From an uncultured Lachnospiraceae bacterium (lineage in GTDB: Bacteria; Bacillota; Clostridia; Lachnospirales; Lachnospiraceae): a stretch of 46,104 nucleotides of DNA. Both the position numbers and the translations under genes were made by a program. The notes beneath the pieces are model-generated. The model did no database searches, was not told where the DNA came from, and saw only the letters and a program-made list of their open reading frames with translations. Positions 17,024 through 25,401 of this stretch are shown one piece after another. Location of the stretch: assembly GCA_910589195.1 (NCBI GenBank), contig CAJUTC010000027.1, positions 1 to 46,104 on the forward strand. The letters run 5' to 3'. Positions within the stretch are counted from its first letter, which is position 1, and every line of letters starts with the position of its first letter.

Positions 17024-19012
17024 ATGAATCAGAACATGGACAAGCAATCAGTAAACGCAATTCGGATTCTGGCGGCGGACGCGGTGCAGAAGGCAAATTC
17101 GGGCCATCCAGGCCTGCCACTGGGCGCGGCGGCCATGGCTTATGAGCTGTGGGCACATCATATGAGCCATAACCCGGCTAATCCCAAATGGGCAAATCGT
17201 GACCGTTTTATTTTATCGGGCGGTCATGGCTCTACACTTTTGTATTCCCTGCTTCATTTGTTTGGATATGGCCTGACAGTGGAAGATTTGGCGAATTTCC
17301 GCCAGGAAAATTCCCTGACACCAGGGCATCCGGAATACGGTCATACGATAGGCGTGGAAGCCACCACAGGACCTTTAGGGGCAGGAATGGGCATGGCGGT
17401 AGGAATGGCTATGGCGGAAGCCCATCTGGCAGCGGTATTTAATAAACCAGAATATTCCGTTGTGGATCATTATACATATGTACTGGGCGGAGATGGGTGT
17501 ATGATGGAAGGCATCTCCTCAGAAGCCTTTTCGCTGGCAGGTACGCTGGGGCTTGGAAAATTAATCGTACTTTATGATTCCAACCAGATTTCTATTGAAG
17601 GAAGCACAGACATCGCGTTTACAGAGAACGTGCAAAAGAGGATGGAAGCCTTCGGGTTCCAGACCTTAACTGTTGAGGATGGAAATGACACGGCTGCCAT
17701 TGGAAAAGCTATTGAAGAGGCAAAACGGGAAACAAGCCGTCCGTCGTTTATTACAGTAAAGACCCAGATTGGTTATGGCTGTCCGGCTAAGCAGGGCAAG
17801 GCCAGCGCCCATGGGGAACCTTTGGGAGAAGAGAATGTGGCGGCATTAAAGGAATATTTAGAATGGGAAAGCATGGAGCCATTTTATGTTCCGAAAGCAG
17901 TCTATGAAAATTATAAAAACCTTGGGACTCTGGGTGCCCAAAAGGAAGAACAATGGAACCAGTTATTTGAAAGCTATCAAAAAGCGTATCCGGAAATGAA
18001 GACGCTTTGGGATCAGTACCACGATATGGAAATTGCGAAAAAGGTATATGACGATGAGGCTTACTGGTCTTACGAGGACAAACCTCAGGCTACCAGAAGC
18101 TTATCCGGTGTAATGATTAACCGGTTAAAGGATCGGATCCCTGGCTTTATTGGAGGAGCAGCCGATTTAGCGCCTTCCACAAAAACATATATGAAGGACG
18201 GGGGAGATTTTTCCAAGTCCGATTACGCTGGCAGAAACCTTCATTTTGGAGTCCGGGAGCTGGCCATGTCTGCCATTGCGAACGGTCTGGCTCTTCATGG
18301 CGGCCTGCGGCCCTTTGTGTCCACGTTCTTTGTGTTCAGTGATTACACAAAGCCTATGGCAAGGCTTGCGGCTCTGATGAAGCTTCCGGTTACTTACGTA
18401 TTTACCCATGACAGCATAGGCGTAGGGGAGGACGGGCCTACCCATGAGCCGATTGAACAGCTTGCAATGCTGCGCTCCATGCCTAATTTTAACGTATTCC
18501 GCCCGGCTGACGCGACAGAAACAGCAGCGGCCTGGTATTACGCGGCAACGGCAATGGACGCGCCTACTGCGCTGGTACTAACCCGGCAGAACCTGCCCCA
18601 ACTTTCCGGATCCGGGAAAGACGCGTTAAAAGGCGGCTACATTTTAGAGGATTCGTCAAAAGAAGTTCCGGATGCCATTATAATGGCCAGCGGATCGGAA
18701 GTATCCCTGGCAGCAGAGGCCAAACGGCTGTTGGCAGAAGAAGGGATTGATGTTCGAGTAGTAAGCATGCCTTCTATGGATGTATTTGAGCGGCAGAGTG
18801 AAGCATATCGGCAAAGCGTTCTTCCCAAGGAGGTACGGAAACGTGTGGCAGTAGAAGCGCTATCCGACTTCGGATGGGGAAAGTATGTAGGCCTTGATGG
18901 AGCTTACGTAACAATGCATGGCTTTGGAGCATCGGCTCCCGCAGGCCTGCTGTTTAAAAAGTTCGGATTTACACCGGAGCATGTGGCGGAAACAGTAAAA
19001 GGGATTTTATAA
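17024..19012 (+). CDS. tkt: transketolase
   Basis: Transketolase moves two-carbon ketol units between pentose phosphate and glycolytic sugars with thiamine diphosphate. The 662-residue protein is full length: ANSGHPGLPLGAAAMAYELW at the N-terminus, the ThDP/Mg site GDGCMMEGISSEA with later DSNQISIEG, FGVRELAMSAIANGLALHGG in the pyrimidine domain and IEQLAMLRSMPNFNVFRPAD. CAAGGAGG precedes the ATG. The AraC gene begins 35 bases after the stop, which ties it to the sugar operon that follows, so it may be the pathway-specific copy. Confidence 0.97.
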   Translation: MNQNMDKQSVNAIRILAADAVQKANSGHPGLPLGAAAMAYELWAHHMSHNPANPKWANRDRFILSGGHGSTLLYSLLHLFGYGLTVEDLANFRQENSLTPGHPEYGHTIGVEATTGPLGAGMGMAVGMAMAEAHLAAVFNKPEYSVVDHYTYVLGGDGCMMEGISSEAFSLAGTLGLGKLIVLYDSNQISIEGSTDIAFTENVQKRMEAFGFQTLTVEDGNDTAAIGKAIEEAKRETSRPSFITVKTQIGYGCPAKQGKASAHGEPLGEENVAALKEYLEWESMEPFYVPKAVYENYKNLGTLGAQKEEQWNQLFESYQKAYPEMKTLWDQYHDMEIAKKVYDDEAYWSYEDKPQATRSLSGVMINRLKDRIPGFIGGAADLAPSTKTYMKDGGDFSKSDYAGRNLHFGVRELAMSAIANGLALHGGLRPFVSTFFVFSDYTKPMARLAALMKLPVTYVFTHDSIGVGEDGPTHEPIEQLAMLRSMPNFNVFRPADATETAAAWYYAATAMDAPTALVLTRQNLPQLSGSGKDALKGGYILEDSSKEVPDAIIMASGSEVSLAAEAKRLLAEEGIDVRVVSMPSMDVFERQSEAYRQSVLPKEVRKRVAVEALSDFGWGKYVGLDGAYVTMHGFGASAPAGLLFKKFGFTPEHVAETVKGIL

Positions 19013-19047
19013 ACAGCCAAGGCGGGACAGTTGCGGAAGGTTACTTA

Positions 19048-19878
19048 ATGAGTACAGATTTTAAACATGAATTGATTATACCAAACAAGGATTTGCCGTT
19101 TAAGCTGTTTCTGTTTGAGGGGAAGGATGGGAACTATAGGAGGGCAAAGCACTGGCACCGCTCCATTGAAATTTTTTTGGTGCTGGAAGGAGAGCTTAAG
19201 TTTTTTGTCAATAATACCAGCGTTCCTTTAAAGTCGGTGGATTTTGTAATTGTAAATCCAAATGAAATCCACTCTGTTGAATCTCCAGAGCCTAATCAGA
19301 CGATTGTGGTACAGATCCCATTAAACTGTTTTACCGGGTATCTGAGGGAAGATGATTACGCGGTATTTTCAAAGCAGAAGGAAGAAGATAACCGGCAGCT
19401 TGCTGTGCTGATTTCCCAGATGTTTGACGCCTATCAGAAAAAAGAATTTGCGTATGAAATAAAGGTTCATGGACTGTTTTATGAACTTTTGTATTTGCTG
19501 ATTACAAAATTTATGAAAACGGAAGAAGATCAGGGGAGCATAAGGCATAAGCGGAATTTAGACCGGCTTTCGAAAATTACTTCCTATATGAAAAAAAACT
19601 ATGACCAGACCATTACACTGGAAAGCGTGGCGGATGAATTTGGATTTTCACCAACCTATTTGTCCCGGATGTTTAAGCGGTACGCAGACGTAAGCTACAA
19701 AACGTATTTGCTGAACCTGAGAACCGAATATGGATTCCGGGAAATGATGAACACAGATCACAGTTTAAATGATGTGGCCATCAATAATGGATTTCCCAAC
19801 AGCCGTGCCTTCGCAAAGGCTTTCGCAAACCGTTATGGCTGCCTGCCAAGTGAATACAGGAAAAAGATGGGGAATTAA
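19048..19878 (+). CDS. AraC-family transcriptional regulator
   Basis: This 276-residue regulator has an N-terminal cupin sugar-sensing domain (KHWHRSIEIFLVLEGELKFF, then VDFVIVNPNEIHSVES) and a C-terminal double helix-turn-helix from about residue 180 (ITLESVADEFGFSPTYLSRM, then NDVAINNGFPNSRAFAKAF). It lies between tkt and the kinase gene in the same direction, so it is the likely activator of the pentose operon and would respond to the sugar or its isomer. Confidence 0.92.
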   Translation: MSTDFKHELIIPNKDLPFKLFLFEGKDGNYRRAKHWHRSIEIFLVLEGELKFFVNNTSVPLKSVDFVIVNPNEIHSVESPEPNQTIVVQIPLNCFTGYLREDDYAVFSKQKEEDNRQLAVLISQMFDAYQKKEFAYEIKVHGLFYELLYLLITKFMKTEEDQGSIRHKRNLDRLSKITSYMKKNYDQTITLESVADEFGFSPTYLSRMFKRYADVSYKTYLLNLRTEYGFREMMNTDHSLNDVAINNGFPNSRAFAKAFANRYGCLPSEYRKKMGN

Positions 19879-19970
19879 CAGGCAAGGCTTAAGCTTGGCA
19901 TGGAACGTGACATAAGAACTTGACTGCTCATAATGGCAGTATTTGTTGTGATTTAGAAAGGGGCCAGGAA

Positions 19971-21491
19971 ATGAACTATTTAATTGGTATTGATGTGGGG
20001 ACATCAGCAACCAAAACAGTATTGTTTGATGAAGCTGGAACTGTGGTGGCAACCGCGTCCTGCGAATATCCCATGTATCAGCCGGAAAACGGCTGGGCAG
20101 AGCAGAAGCCGGAGGATTGGAGGGATGCAGTGCTTGCTACCTTAAAGACTGTGGCAGAAGCAGTAGAAAACAAGGAAGAAATTAAGGGAATCGGCCTTTC
20201 CGGGCAGATGCACGGGCTGGTGATGCTGGATGAAGCAGGTCAGGTGATCCGTCCTTCTATTATCTGGTGTGATCAGAGGACAGGAAAAGAAGTAGAAGAT
20301 ATGCTGGAAATTATGCCCAGAGAGAGGTGGATTGAAATTACGGCAAATCCTCCGCTGACTGGCTGGACAGCCGCAAAGATCCTGTGGGTGAGAAAGAATG
20401 AGCCAGAACATTATAAGAGATGCCGGCACATTCTTTTGCCAAAGGATTATATCCGCTATATTTTAACCGGGGAATTTGCCACAGAAGTTTCCGACGCCAG
20501 CGGAATGCAGCTTTTGGATGTACCGAAACGCTGCTGGTCTGCGGAAGTCTTAAATGCCCTTTCCATTGATCCGGCGCTTCTTGGGACGGTTTATGAATCC
20601 TGTGAGGTTACGGGAACCCTTCTCCCTGAGATTGCCCAAAAGACAGGATTAACCTGTGACGTAAAAGTAGTAGGCGGCGCCGGTGATAACGCGGCGGCAG
20701 CAGTAGGAACGGGAATCGTAAGAGATAAGACGGCATTTACCACCATCGGGACTTCCGGCGTGGTATTTGCCCACAGCAGCAAAGTGTCCATTGATCCAAA
20801 GGGCAGGGTACATACCTGCTGCTGCGCGGTGCCGGGAGCTTGGCATATTATGGGGGTAACCCAGGGGGCAGGTCTTTCGCTAAAGTGGTTTAAGGATCAG
20901 CTATGCCAGGATTATGTTGGGAAGGCAGAGGAAGCGGGAAAAGATGTATATGATTTGATAAATGAGGATGTGAACAAGATTCCCGCGGGAAGCGAACGGC
21001 TGATTTATCTTCCTTATCTTATGGGGGAGAGGACGCCCCATCTGGATCCGGATTGCCGTGGCGTGTTCTTTGGCCTGTCGGCAATCCACACAAAAGCTCA
21101 TATGCTTCGGGCAGTGATGGAAGGCGTGTCTTACTCCCTGTGTGATTGCAACCAGATTTTAAAGGAAATGGGAGTAGAAGTTACCCAGATGATGGCATGT
21201 GGCGGAGGCGGGAAAAGCCCCAATTGGCGTCAGATGCTGGCTGATTTATATAACTGTACCGTAAAGACAGTGAAACAATCAGAGGGGCCGGCTTTGGGAG
21301 CGGCGATTCTGGCTGGTGTGGGATGCGGGATTTATCCTTCCGTTGAAGAGGCATGTGACGCGATTATCCGGGAGGAAAACAGTACAGAACCGATTAAAGA
21401 AACGGTTAAAACATACCGTGCCTATCATGAAGTGTACCAAAGCCTGTACCGCAGCCTGAAAGAGGATTATAAAAAACTGGCAAAGCTGTAA
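19971..21491 (+). CDS. xylB: FGGY-family carbohydrate kinase, xylulokinase type
   Basis: This 506-residue sugar kinase has the ATPase fold of the FGGY family. IGIDVGTSATKTVLFDEAG is phosphate loop 1, GLSGQMHGLVMLDEAG the substrate-proximal block, WCDQRTGKE follows, and GAGDNAAAAVGTG and CGGGGKSPNWRQMLADLY lie in the C-terminal half. These match xylulokinase better than ribulokinase or glycerol kinase. The start is the ATG at 19971, preceded by AAAGGGG; an in-frame upstream TTG has no such site. Neighbouring isomerase and transaldolase genes suggest that it phosphorylates the ketose made by the isomerase. Confidence 0.9.
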   Translation: MNYLIGIDVGTSATKTVLFDEAGTVVATASCEYPMYQPENGWAEQKPEDWRDAVLATLKTVAEAVENKEEIKGIGLSGQMHGLVMLDEAGQVIRPSIIWCDQRTGKEVEDMLEIMPRERWIEITANPPLTGWTAAKILWVRKNEPEHYKRCRHILLPKDYIRYILTGEFATEVSDASGMQLLDVPKRCWSAEVLNALSIDPALLGTVYESCEVTGTLLPEIAQKTGLTCDVKVVGGAGDNAAAAVGTGIVRDKTAFTTIGTSGVVFAHSSKVSIDPKGRVHTCCCAVPGAWHIMGVTQGAGLSLKWFKDQLCQDYVGKAEEAGKDVYDLINEDVNKIPAGSERLIYLPYLMGERTPHLDPDCRGVFFGLSAIHTKAHMLRAVMEGVSYSLCDCNQILKEMGVEVTQMMACGGGGKSPNWRQMLADLYNCTVKTVKQSEGPALGAAILAGVGCGIYPSVEEACDAIIREENSTEPIKETVKTYRAYHEVYQSLYRSLKEDYKKLAKL

Positions 21492-21524
21492 GAATTGCCT
21501 TGGCGAAAAAAGGAGAGCCTTGTT

Positions 21525-22148
21525 ATGAAGATGAGAACGGTATATGAACCGGAATTTGCCGCCTACGGACGTGTGATCAATGGATACGATACAAAAGCGC
21601 TGACAGAAGCGATGCTCCACACCCCTCTTCCGGAAGATGTGGTATATGTGGCATCAGTGCCAGAGCTGGAAGCTTTGCCGGTGGCGGCTGAGTTTGCGGA
21701 CGGAATTTATGGCCAGATGCCGATCCAGATCGGATACTGTAATGGCCATAATAAAAAATTAAACGCTCTGGAATACCACAGAGATTCAGAAGTGAATCTG
21801 GCAGTGACTGATTTGGTTCTTTTAATTGGAAAGCAGCAGGATATCGGGGAAGATTACACCTATGATACCAGTTTAGTGGAAGCTTTTTTTGTGCCGGCTG
21901 GAACGTTGATTGAAGTCTATGCCACAACATTACATTATGCCCCTTGTCATACACAAGAAGGCGGCTTCCGCTGTGTTGTGGTCCTTCCTAAGGGTACTAA
22001 TGAAGCGCTGAAAACAGGAGGAAACGAACATAATGCAGAGGACAAGCTGCTGTTTGCGAGAAATAAGTGGCTGGTAGGCCACAGGGAAGGCGGACTGCCG
22101 GATTATGCCTGGCTTGGTCTTACAGGAGAAAATATCACATTGGAGTAA
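21525..22148 (+). CDS. DUF4867 family protein (cupin-like)
   Basis: The 207-residue product is cytoplasmic, with no signal peptide. Recognisable parts are VYVASVPELEALPVAAEF, QIGYCNGHNKKLNALEYHRD and VPAGTLIEVYATTLHYAPCH; the His, Glu and Cys residues there resemble a cupin-type metal site. I recall this family as DUF4867, which accompanies sugar isomerase and kinase genes, and the context here fits. AAAGGAG precedes ATG 21525. A small-sugar lyase, epimerase or isomerase-helper role is possible, but function is not established. Confidence 0.75.
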   Translation: MKMRTVYEPEFAAYGRVINGYDTKALTEAMLHTPLPEDVVYVASVPELEALPVAAEFADGIYGQMPIQIGYCNGHNKKLNALEYHRDSEVNLAVTDLVLLIGKQQDIGEDYTYDTSLVEAFFVPAGTLIEVYATTLHYAPCHTQEGGFRCVVVLPKGTNEALKTGGNEHNAEDKLLFARNKWLVGHREGGLPDYAWLGLTGENITLE

Positions 22149-22210
22149 ACCCTGCCGCATGCGGCGGGGAGCAATAAAAAAATAAGTAGTGAAAACAGGA
22201 GGACAACACT

Positions 22211-23695
22211 ATGATGAACATGCCAGAAGTAAAAATCGGCATCGTGGCGGTAAGCCGTGACTGTTTCCCGGAAAGCCTTTCCGTGAATAGGAGAAAAGCT
22301 TTGGTAGAAGCGTACAAGGCTAAGTATGACGAGGCGAATATTTATGAATGTCCCATTTGTATTGTGGAAAGCGAAATCCACATGGTACAGGCATTAGAGG
22401 ATATTAAGGCTGCCGGATGCAATGCCCTGGTGGTATACTTAGGAAACTTTGGCCCGGAAATTTCAGAAACATTGTTAGCGAAGCACTTTGATGGCCCGGC
22501 CATGTTTATCGCCGCCGCTGAGGAAAGCGGAAATAATTTAATCCAGGGCCGTGGGGACGCCTATTGTGGTATGTTAAACGCAAGCTACAACTTAAAGCTG
22601 CGCAACATTAAAGCATATATCCCGGAATATCCGGTAGGAACAGCCCAGGAATGCGCGGATATGATAGAGGAATTCGTACCGATTGCCCGTGGAATCATCG
22701 GACTTTCTCAGCTTAAGATTATAAGCTTTGGCCCCAGGCCATTAAACTTCCTTGCCTGCAACGCGCCGATTAAGCAGCTTTATAACCTGGGTGTGGAGAT
22801 TGAAGAGAATTCAGAGCTGGATTTGTTCGAGGCATTTAATAACCACGCAGGCGACGCAAGGATTCCGGAAGTGGTAAAGGATATGGAATCAGAGCTTGGC
22901 AAAGGAAACAAAAAGCCGGAAATTTTAGAAAAGCTTGCCCAGTATGAATTAACCCTTCTTGACTGGATCGAGGCCCATAAAGGCTACCGCAAGTATGTGG
23001 CAATTGCCGGAAAATGCTGGCCCGCGTTCCAGACTCAGTTTGGTTTCGTCCCCTGCTTTGTAAACAGCCGTTTGGCAGGACGTGGGATCCCGGTTTCCTG
23101 TGAGGTTGATATCTACGGCGCCTTAAGCGAATTTATCGGCACATGCGTAAGCAAGGACGCGGTAACGCTTTTGGATATTAACAATTCCGTTCCGGCTGAT
23201 TTGTATCAGGAAGACATTAAGGGAAATTATGATTATGCACAGAAGGAAACCTTCATGGGCTTCCACTGCGGCAATACCAGTTCTAAGAAATTATCCTTCT
23301 GTGAGATGAAATACCAGCTAATTATGGCAAGATCTCTTCCAGAGGAGGTAACACAGGGAACTTTGGAAGGAGATATTGCTCCAGGGGATATTACATTCTT
23401 CCGCCTTCAGAGCACAGCCGACAATGTACTGCGGGCTTATATCGCCCATGGCGAGGTGCTTCCGGTTGCCACCCGTTCCTTTGGTTCCATCGGTATTTTC
23501 GCAATTCCGGAAATGAACCGTTTTTACCGCCATGTGCTGATTGAGAAGAACTTCCCTCATCATGGGGCAGTTGCTTTTGGGCACTTTGGAAAGGCGCTGT
23601 ATGAGATCTTTAAATATATCGGTGTAGATGTAGAGGAGATCGGCTTTAACCAGCCAAAGGGTATGCTTTATAAGACCGAGAACCCATTTGCGTAA
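22211..23695 (+). CDS. L-fucose/L-arabinose isomerase family protein
   Basis: This 494-residue protein resembles the FucI/AraA fold: GIVAVSRDCFPESLSVNRRK at the N-terminus, NALVVYLGNFGPEI, an active-site-like KCWPAFQTQFGFVPC with CEVDIYGALSEF, and the FHCGNTSS block. These enzymes convert an aldose to the 2-ketose with manganese. AGGAGG lies eight bases before the ATG. Flanking by a xylulokinase-type kinase and by DUF4867 suggests an aldopentose as substrate, for example D-arabinose, D-lyxose or L-arabinose. The exact sugar cannot be read from the sequence. Confidence 0.85.
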   Translation: MMNMPEVKIGIVAVSRDCFPESLSVNRRKALVEAYKAKYDEANIYECPICIVESEIHMVQALEDIKAAGCNALVVYLGNFGPEISETLLAKHFDGPAMFIAAAEESGNNLIQGRGDAYCGMLNASYNLKLRNIKAYIPEYPVGTAQECADMIEEFVPIARGIIGLSQLKIISFGPRPLNFLACNAPIKQLYNLGVEIEENSELDLFEAFNNHAGDARIPEVVKDMESELGKGNKKPEILEKLAQYELTLLDWIEAHKGYRKYVAIAGKCWPAFQTQFGFVPCFVNSRLAGRGIPVSCEVDIYGALSEFIGTCVSKDAVTLLDINNSVPADLYQEDIKGNYDYAQKETFMGFHCGNTSSKKLSFCEMKYQLIMARSLPEEVTQGTLEGDIAPGDITFFRLQSTADNVLRAYIAHGEVLPVATRSFGSIGIFAIPEMNRFYRHVLIEKNFPHHGAVAFGHFGKALYEIFKYIGVDVEEIGFNQPKGMLYKTENPFA

Positions 23696-23798
23696 GGAAC
23701 AAGTTGAACCAGGCGGGGCGGCCCTGGACAGATAAAAGAACTGTTTAAAACATGGTGTAGAAAGGGTTCGTCCTGGGTTTTTAAGAAAGGAATAAATT

Positions 23799-24452
23799 AT
23801 GAGATTTTTTGTAGATACGGCTAATGTAGAAGATATCCGGAAAGCAAATGATATGGGGGTAATTTGTGGCGTTACCACAAATCCTTCCCTGATTGCGAAA
23901 GAAGGCCGTGATTTTAATGAAGTAATTAAAGAGATCACGTCCATTGTAGACGGGCCCATTAGTGGAGAAGTAAAGGCTACGACGACTGACGCAGAAGGAA
24001 TGATTAAAGAAGGCCGTGAGATTGCGGCGATCCATCCCAATATGGTAGTGAAAATCCCCATGACTGTGGAAGGCTTAAAGGCTGTGAAGGTTTTGGCGGC
24101 AGAGGGCGTAAAGACCAATGTAACCTTAATTTTTACCGCGGCTCAGGCGCTGCTGGCTGCCAGGGCAGGCGCAACTTACGTTTCTCCTTTCTTAGGACGG
24201 TTAGACGATATTTCTATGTCAGGAATTGCCCTGATAGAAGAGATTACCCAGATTTTCCAGATTCACGGAATTGAAACTCAGATTATTGCAGCCAGTATCC
24301 GCCATGCGATCCATGTGGTGGATTGCGCAAAGGCAGGGGCGGATATTGCTACTGTTCCTTATAAAGTAATTGAGCAGATGACCAGGCATCCTCTGACCAC
24401 TGCAGGAATCGAAAAATTCCAGGCAGATTATAAGGCAGTATTTGGGGAATAA
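23799..24452 (+). CDS. transaldolase / fructose-6-phosphate aldolase (FSA/TalC type)
   Basis: This 217-residue class I aldolase is of the short transaldolase subfamily. MRFFVDTANVEDIRKAND and GVTTNPSLIAKEGRDF are characteristic, and the Schiff-base Lys lies in NMVVKIPMT. QIIAASIRHAIHVVDCA follows towards the C-terminus. As true transaldolase it would complete the non-oxidative pentose phosphate route together with the tkt at the start of the cluster. FSA and transaldolase activities cannot be separated by eye. It is the last gene of the operon, ahead of a very long hairpin terminator. Confidence 0.92.
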   Translation: MRFFVDTANVEDIRKANDMGVICGVTTNPSLIAKEGRDFNEVIKEITSIVDGPISGEVKATTTDAEGMIKEGREIAAIHPNMVVKIPMTVEGLKAVKVLAAEGVKTNVTLIFTAAQALLAARAGATYVSPFLGRLDDISMSGIALIEEITQIFQIHGIETQIIAASIRHAIHVVDCAKAGADIATVPYKVIEQMTRHPLTTAGIEKFQADYKAVFGE

Positions 24453-24481
24453 CTGGTGATGCTCAGGAAAAGGGCATAGAA

Positions 24482-24579
24482 GGTGCTGCGCAACCATGAA
24501 TCCACACAATCCATAGAAGGCTATCCCAATGTTTCCTTCTAAATTTTGTGGCTTGATTGGATTGCGCAGCACCCTTTTT
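24482..24579. terminator. long (about 92 nt) imperfect hairpin ending in a T-tract
   Basis: GGTGCTGCGCAA (24482-24493) pairs with TTGCGCAGCACC (24562-24573) and is followed by CTTTTT. Inside, the two arms continue to pair imperfectly up to ATAGAAGG/CCTTCT with a 14-base loop. The arms total about 39 bases each, much longer than ordinary terminators. It ends the talC transcript and may also be a small structured RNA or an inverted-repeat element. Confidence 0.8.
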
Positions 24580-24592
24580 CGCTGCTTGGCGT

Positions 24593-24835
24593 CTATTTGG
24601 AACGAACAGTCAGCTCTTTAATATGGCCGTCTTCAGAAAGCTGCTGTAAGGTAGGGATGGCAATGATATTATATCCTCCAAAAAAAGCGATAAATTCGGC
24701 AAGTTTATCGCTTAAGATAACAGATTCCATAATGAAAGAGGCGATACGGCGTTTGGGAAATATTTTTATTGAATGGTAAAAGGGTTCTTCGTTATTTTTT
24801 TTCTGAATCAGCCGATAATCGTTATAGACTACTAT
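24593..24835 (-). pseudogene. coding-like fragment on the minus strand, unknown
   Basis: The minus-strand frame ending at 24593 reads FPKRRIASFIMESVILSDKL and then IIAIPTLQQLSEDGHIKELT, which looks like genuine protein. The only ATG (24730) would give 45 residues and has no ribosome binding site. Upstream the frame runs into low-complexity sequence. I do not recognise a family. Gene remnant is more likely than a live gene. Confidence 0.25.
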
Positions 24836-24898
24836 CGTTTGGCAGAAGAATGAAAAGAAAAAACAAAATGGATCAGGAAATGAAAGGAGTATGCAATT

Positions 24899-25219
24899 AT
24901 GAAAATTCAAACAATGCTCAGGAAGAAGCTTATGGCAGCAGGTATGGCAGGCGTTTTGGCAGCGGCGCTTTTTGCGGCTCCGGCATGGGCACATGGCCAT
25001 GGACACGGCCATCACAGGCAGGCGGAACAGACCCAGGCAGCCAGCCAGCCTGCAAATCAATATCCGGTATGTACCATAGAGGGTTGTGTGGAAACGGGAC
25101 GGCATTTCCACGACGGTTCAGCCTATTGCGGTTATTCTCACAGCAGCGGATATTGTGATGGCTCCTGTTTGAATTCCGGGGCGAATTGTGCTTCCAATTC
25201 CCACCATGGCTGTTATTAA
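24899..25219 (+). CDS. secreted His/Cys-rich small protein, possible metal binder
   Basis: This 106-residue protein has a clear signal peptide: a basic start (MKIQTMLRKKLM), a hydrophobic run, and an APAWA cleavage site near residue 31. The mature chain begins HGHGHGHHRQ and is followed by a short Gln/Ala/Pro linker. The C-terminal part has six Cys, in the order CTIEGC, YC, YCDGSC and ANC, among many His residues, with a last Cys in HHGCY. GAAAGGAG lies before the ATG. Such a composition suggests extracellular binding of zinc, nickel or copper, or disulfide-stabilised folding. I do not know a named family. Confidence 0.75.
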   Translation: MKIQTMLRKKLMAAGMAGVLAAALFAAPAWAHGHGHGHHRQAEQTQAASQPANQYPVCTIEGCVETGRHFHDGSAYCGYSHSSGYCDGSCLNSGANCASNSHHGCY

Positions 25220-25401
25220 TAACAAAAAATGGAGAATGGTTGTAACATTTGCATAATATGGATTTGATTACAAAAGGAATTGTAAAGAGTGCATTGTCAA
25301 ATATATAAAATTTGAAAAAAATATACAAAAGACTGTTGTTTTTTGGCATTTTATGATATAATCCTACCAAGAAATTAATAAATCAATTAGGGGGCAATAT
25401 T
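25220..25401 (+). promoter_or_regulatory. glgC promoter region
   Basis: TATAAT at 25357-25362 with TG one base before it (25354-25355) forms an extended -10. No good -35 is seen. The promoter lies about 40 bases before the glgC start; the rest of the gap is AT-rich without further signals. Confidence 0.55.

Noticed and set aside
24769..25158. 129-codon plus-strand frame overlapping the secreted His/Cys-rich gene
   Set aside because: No ribosome binding site; the overlapping frame has a signal peptide, a good site and a coherent composition.
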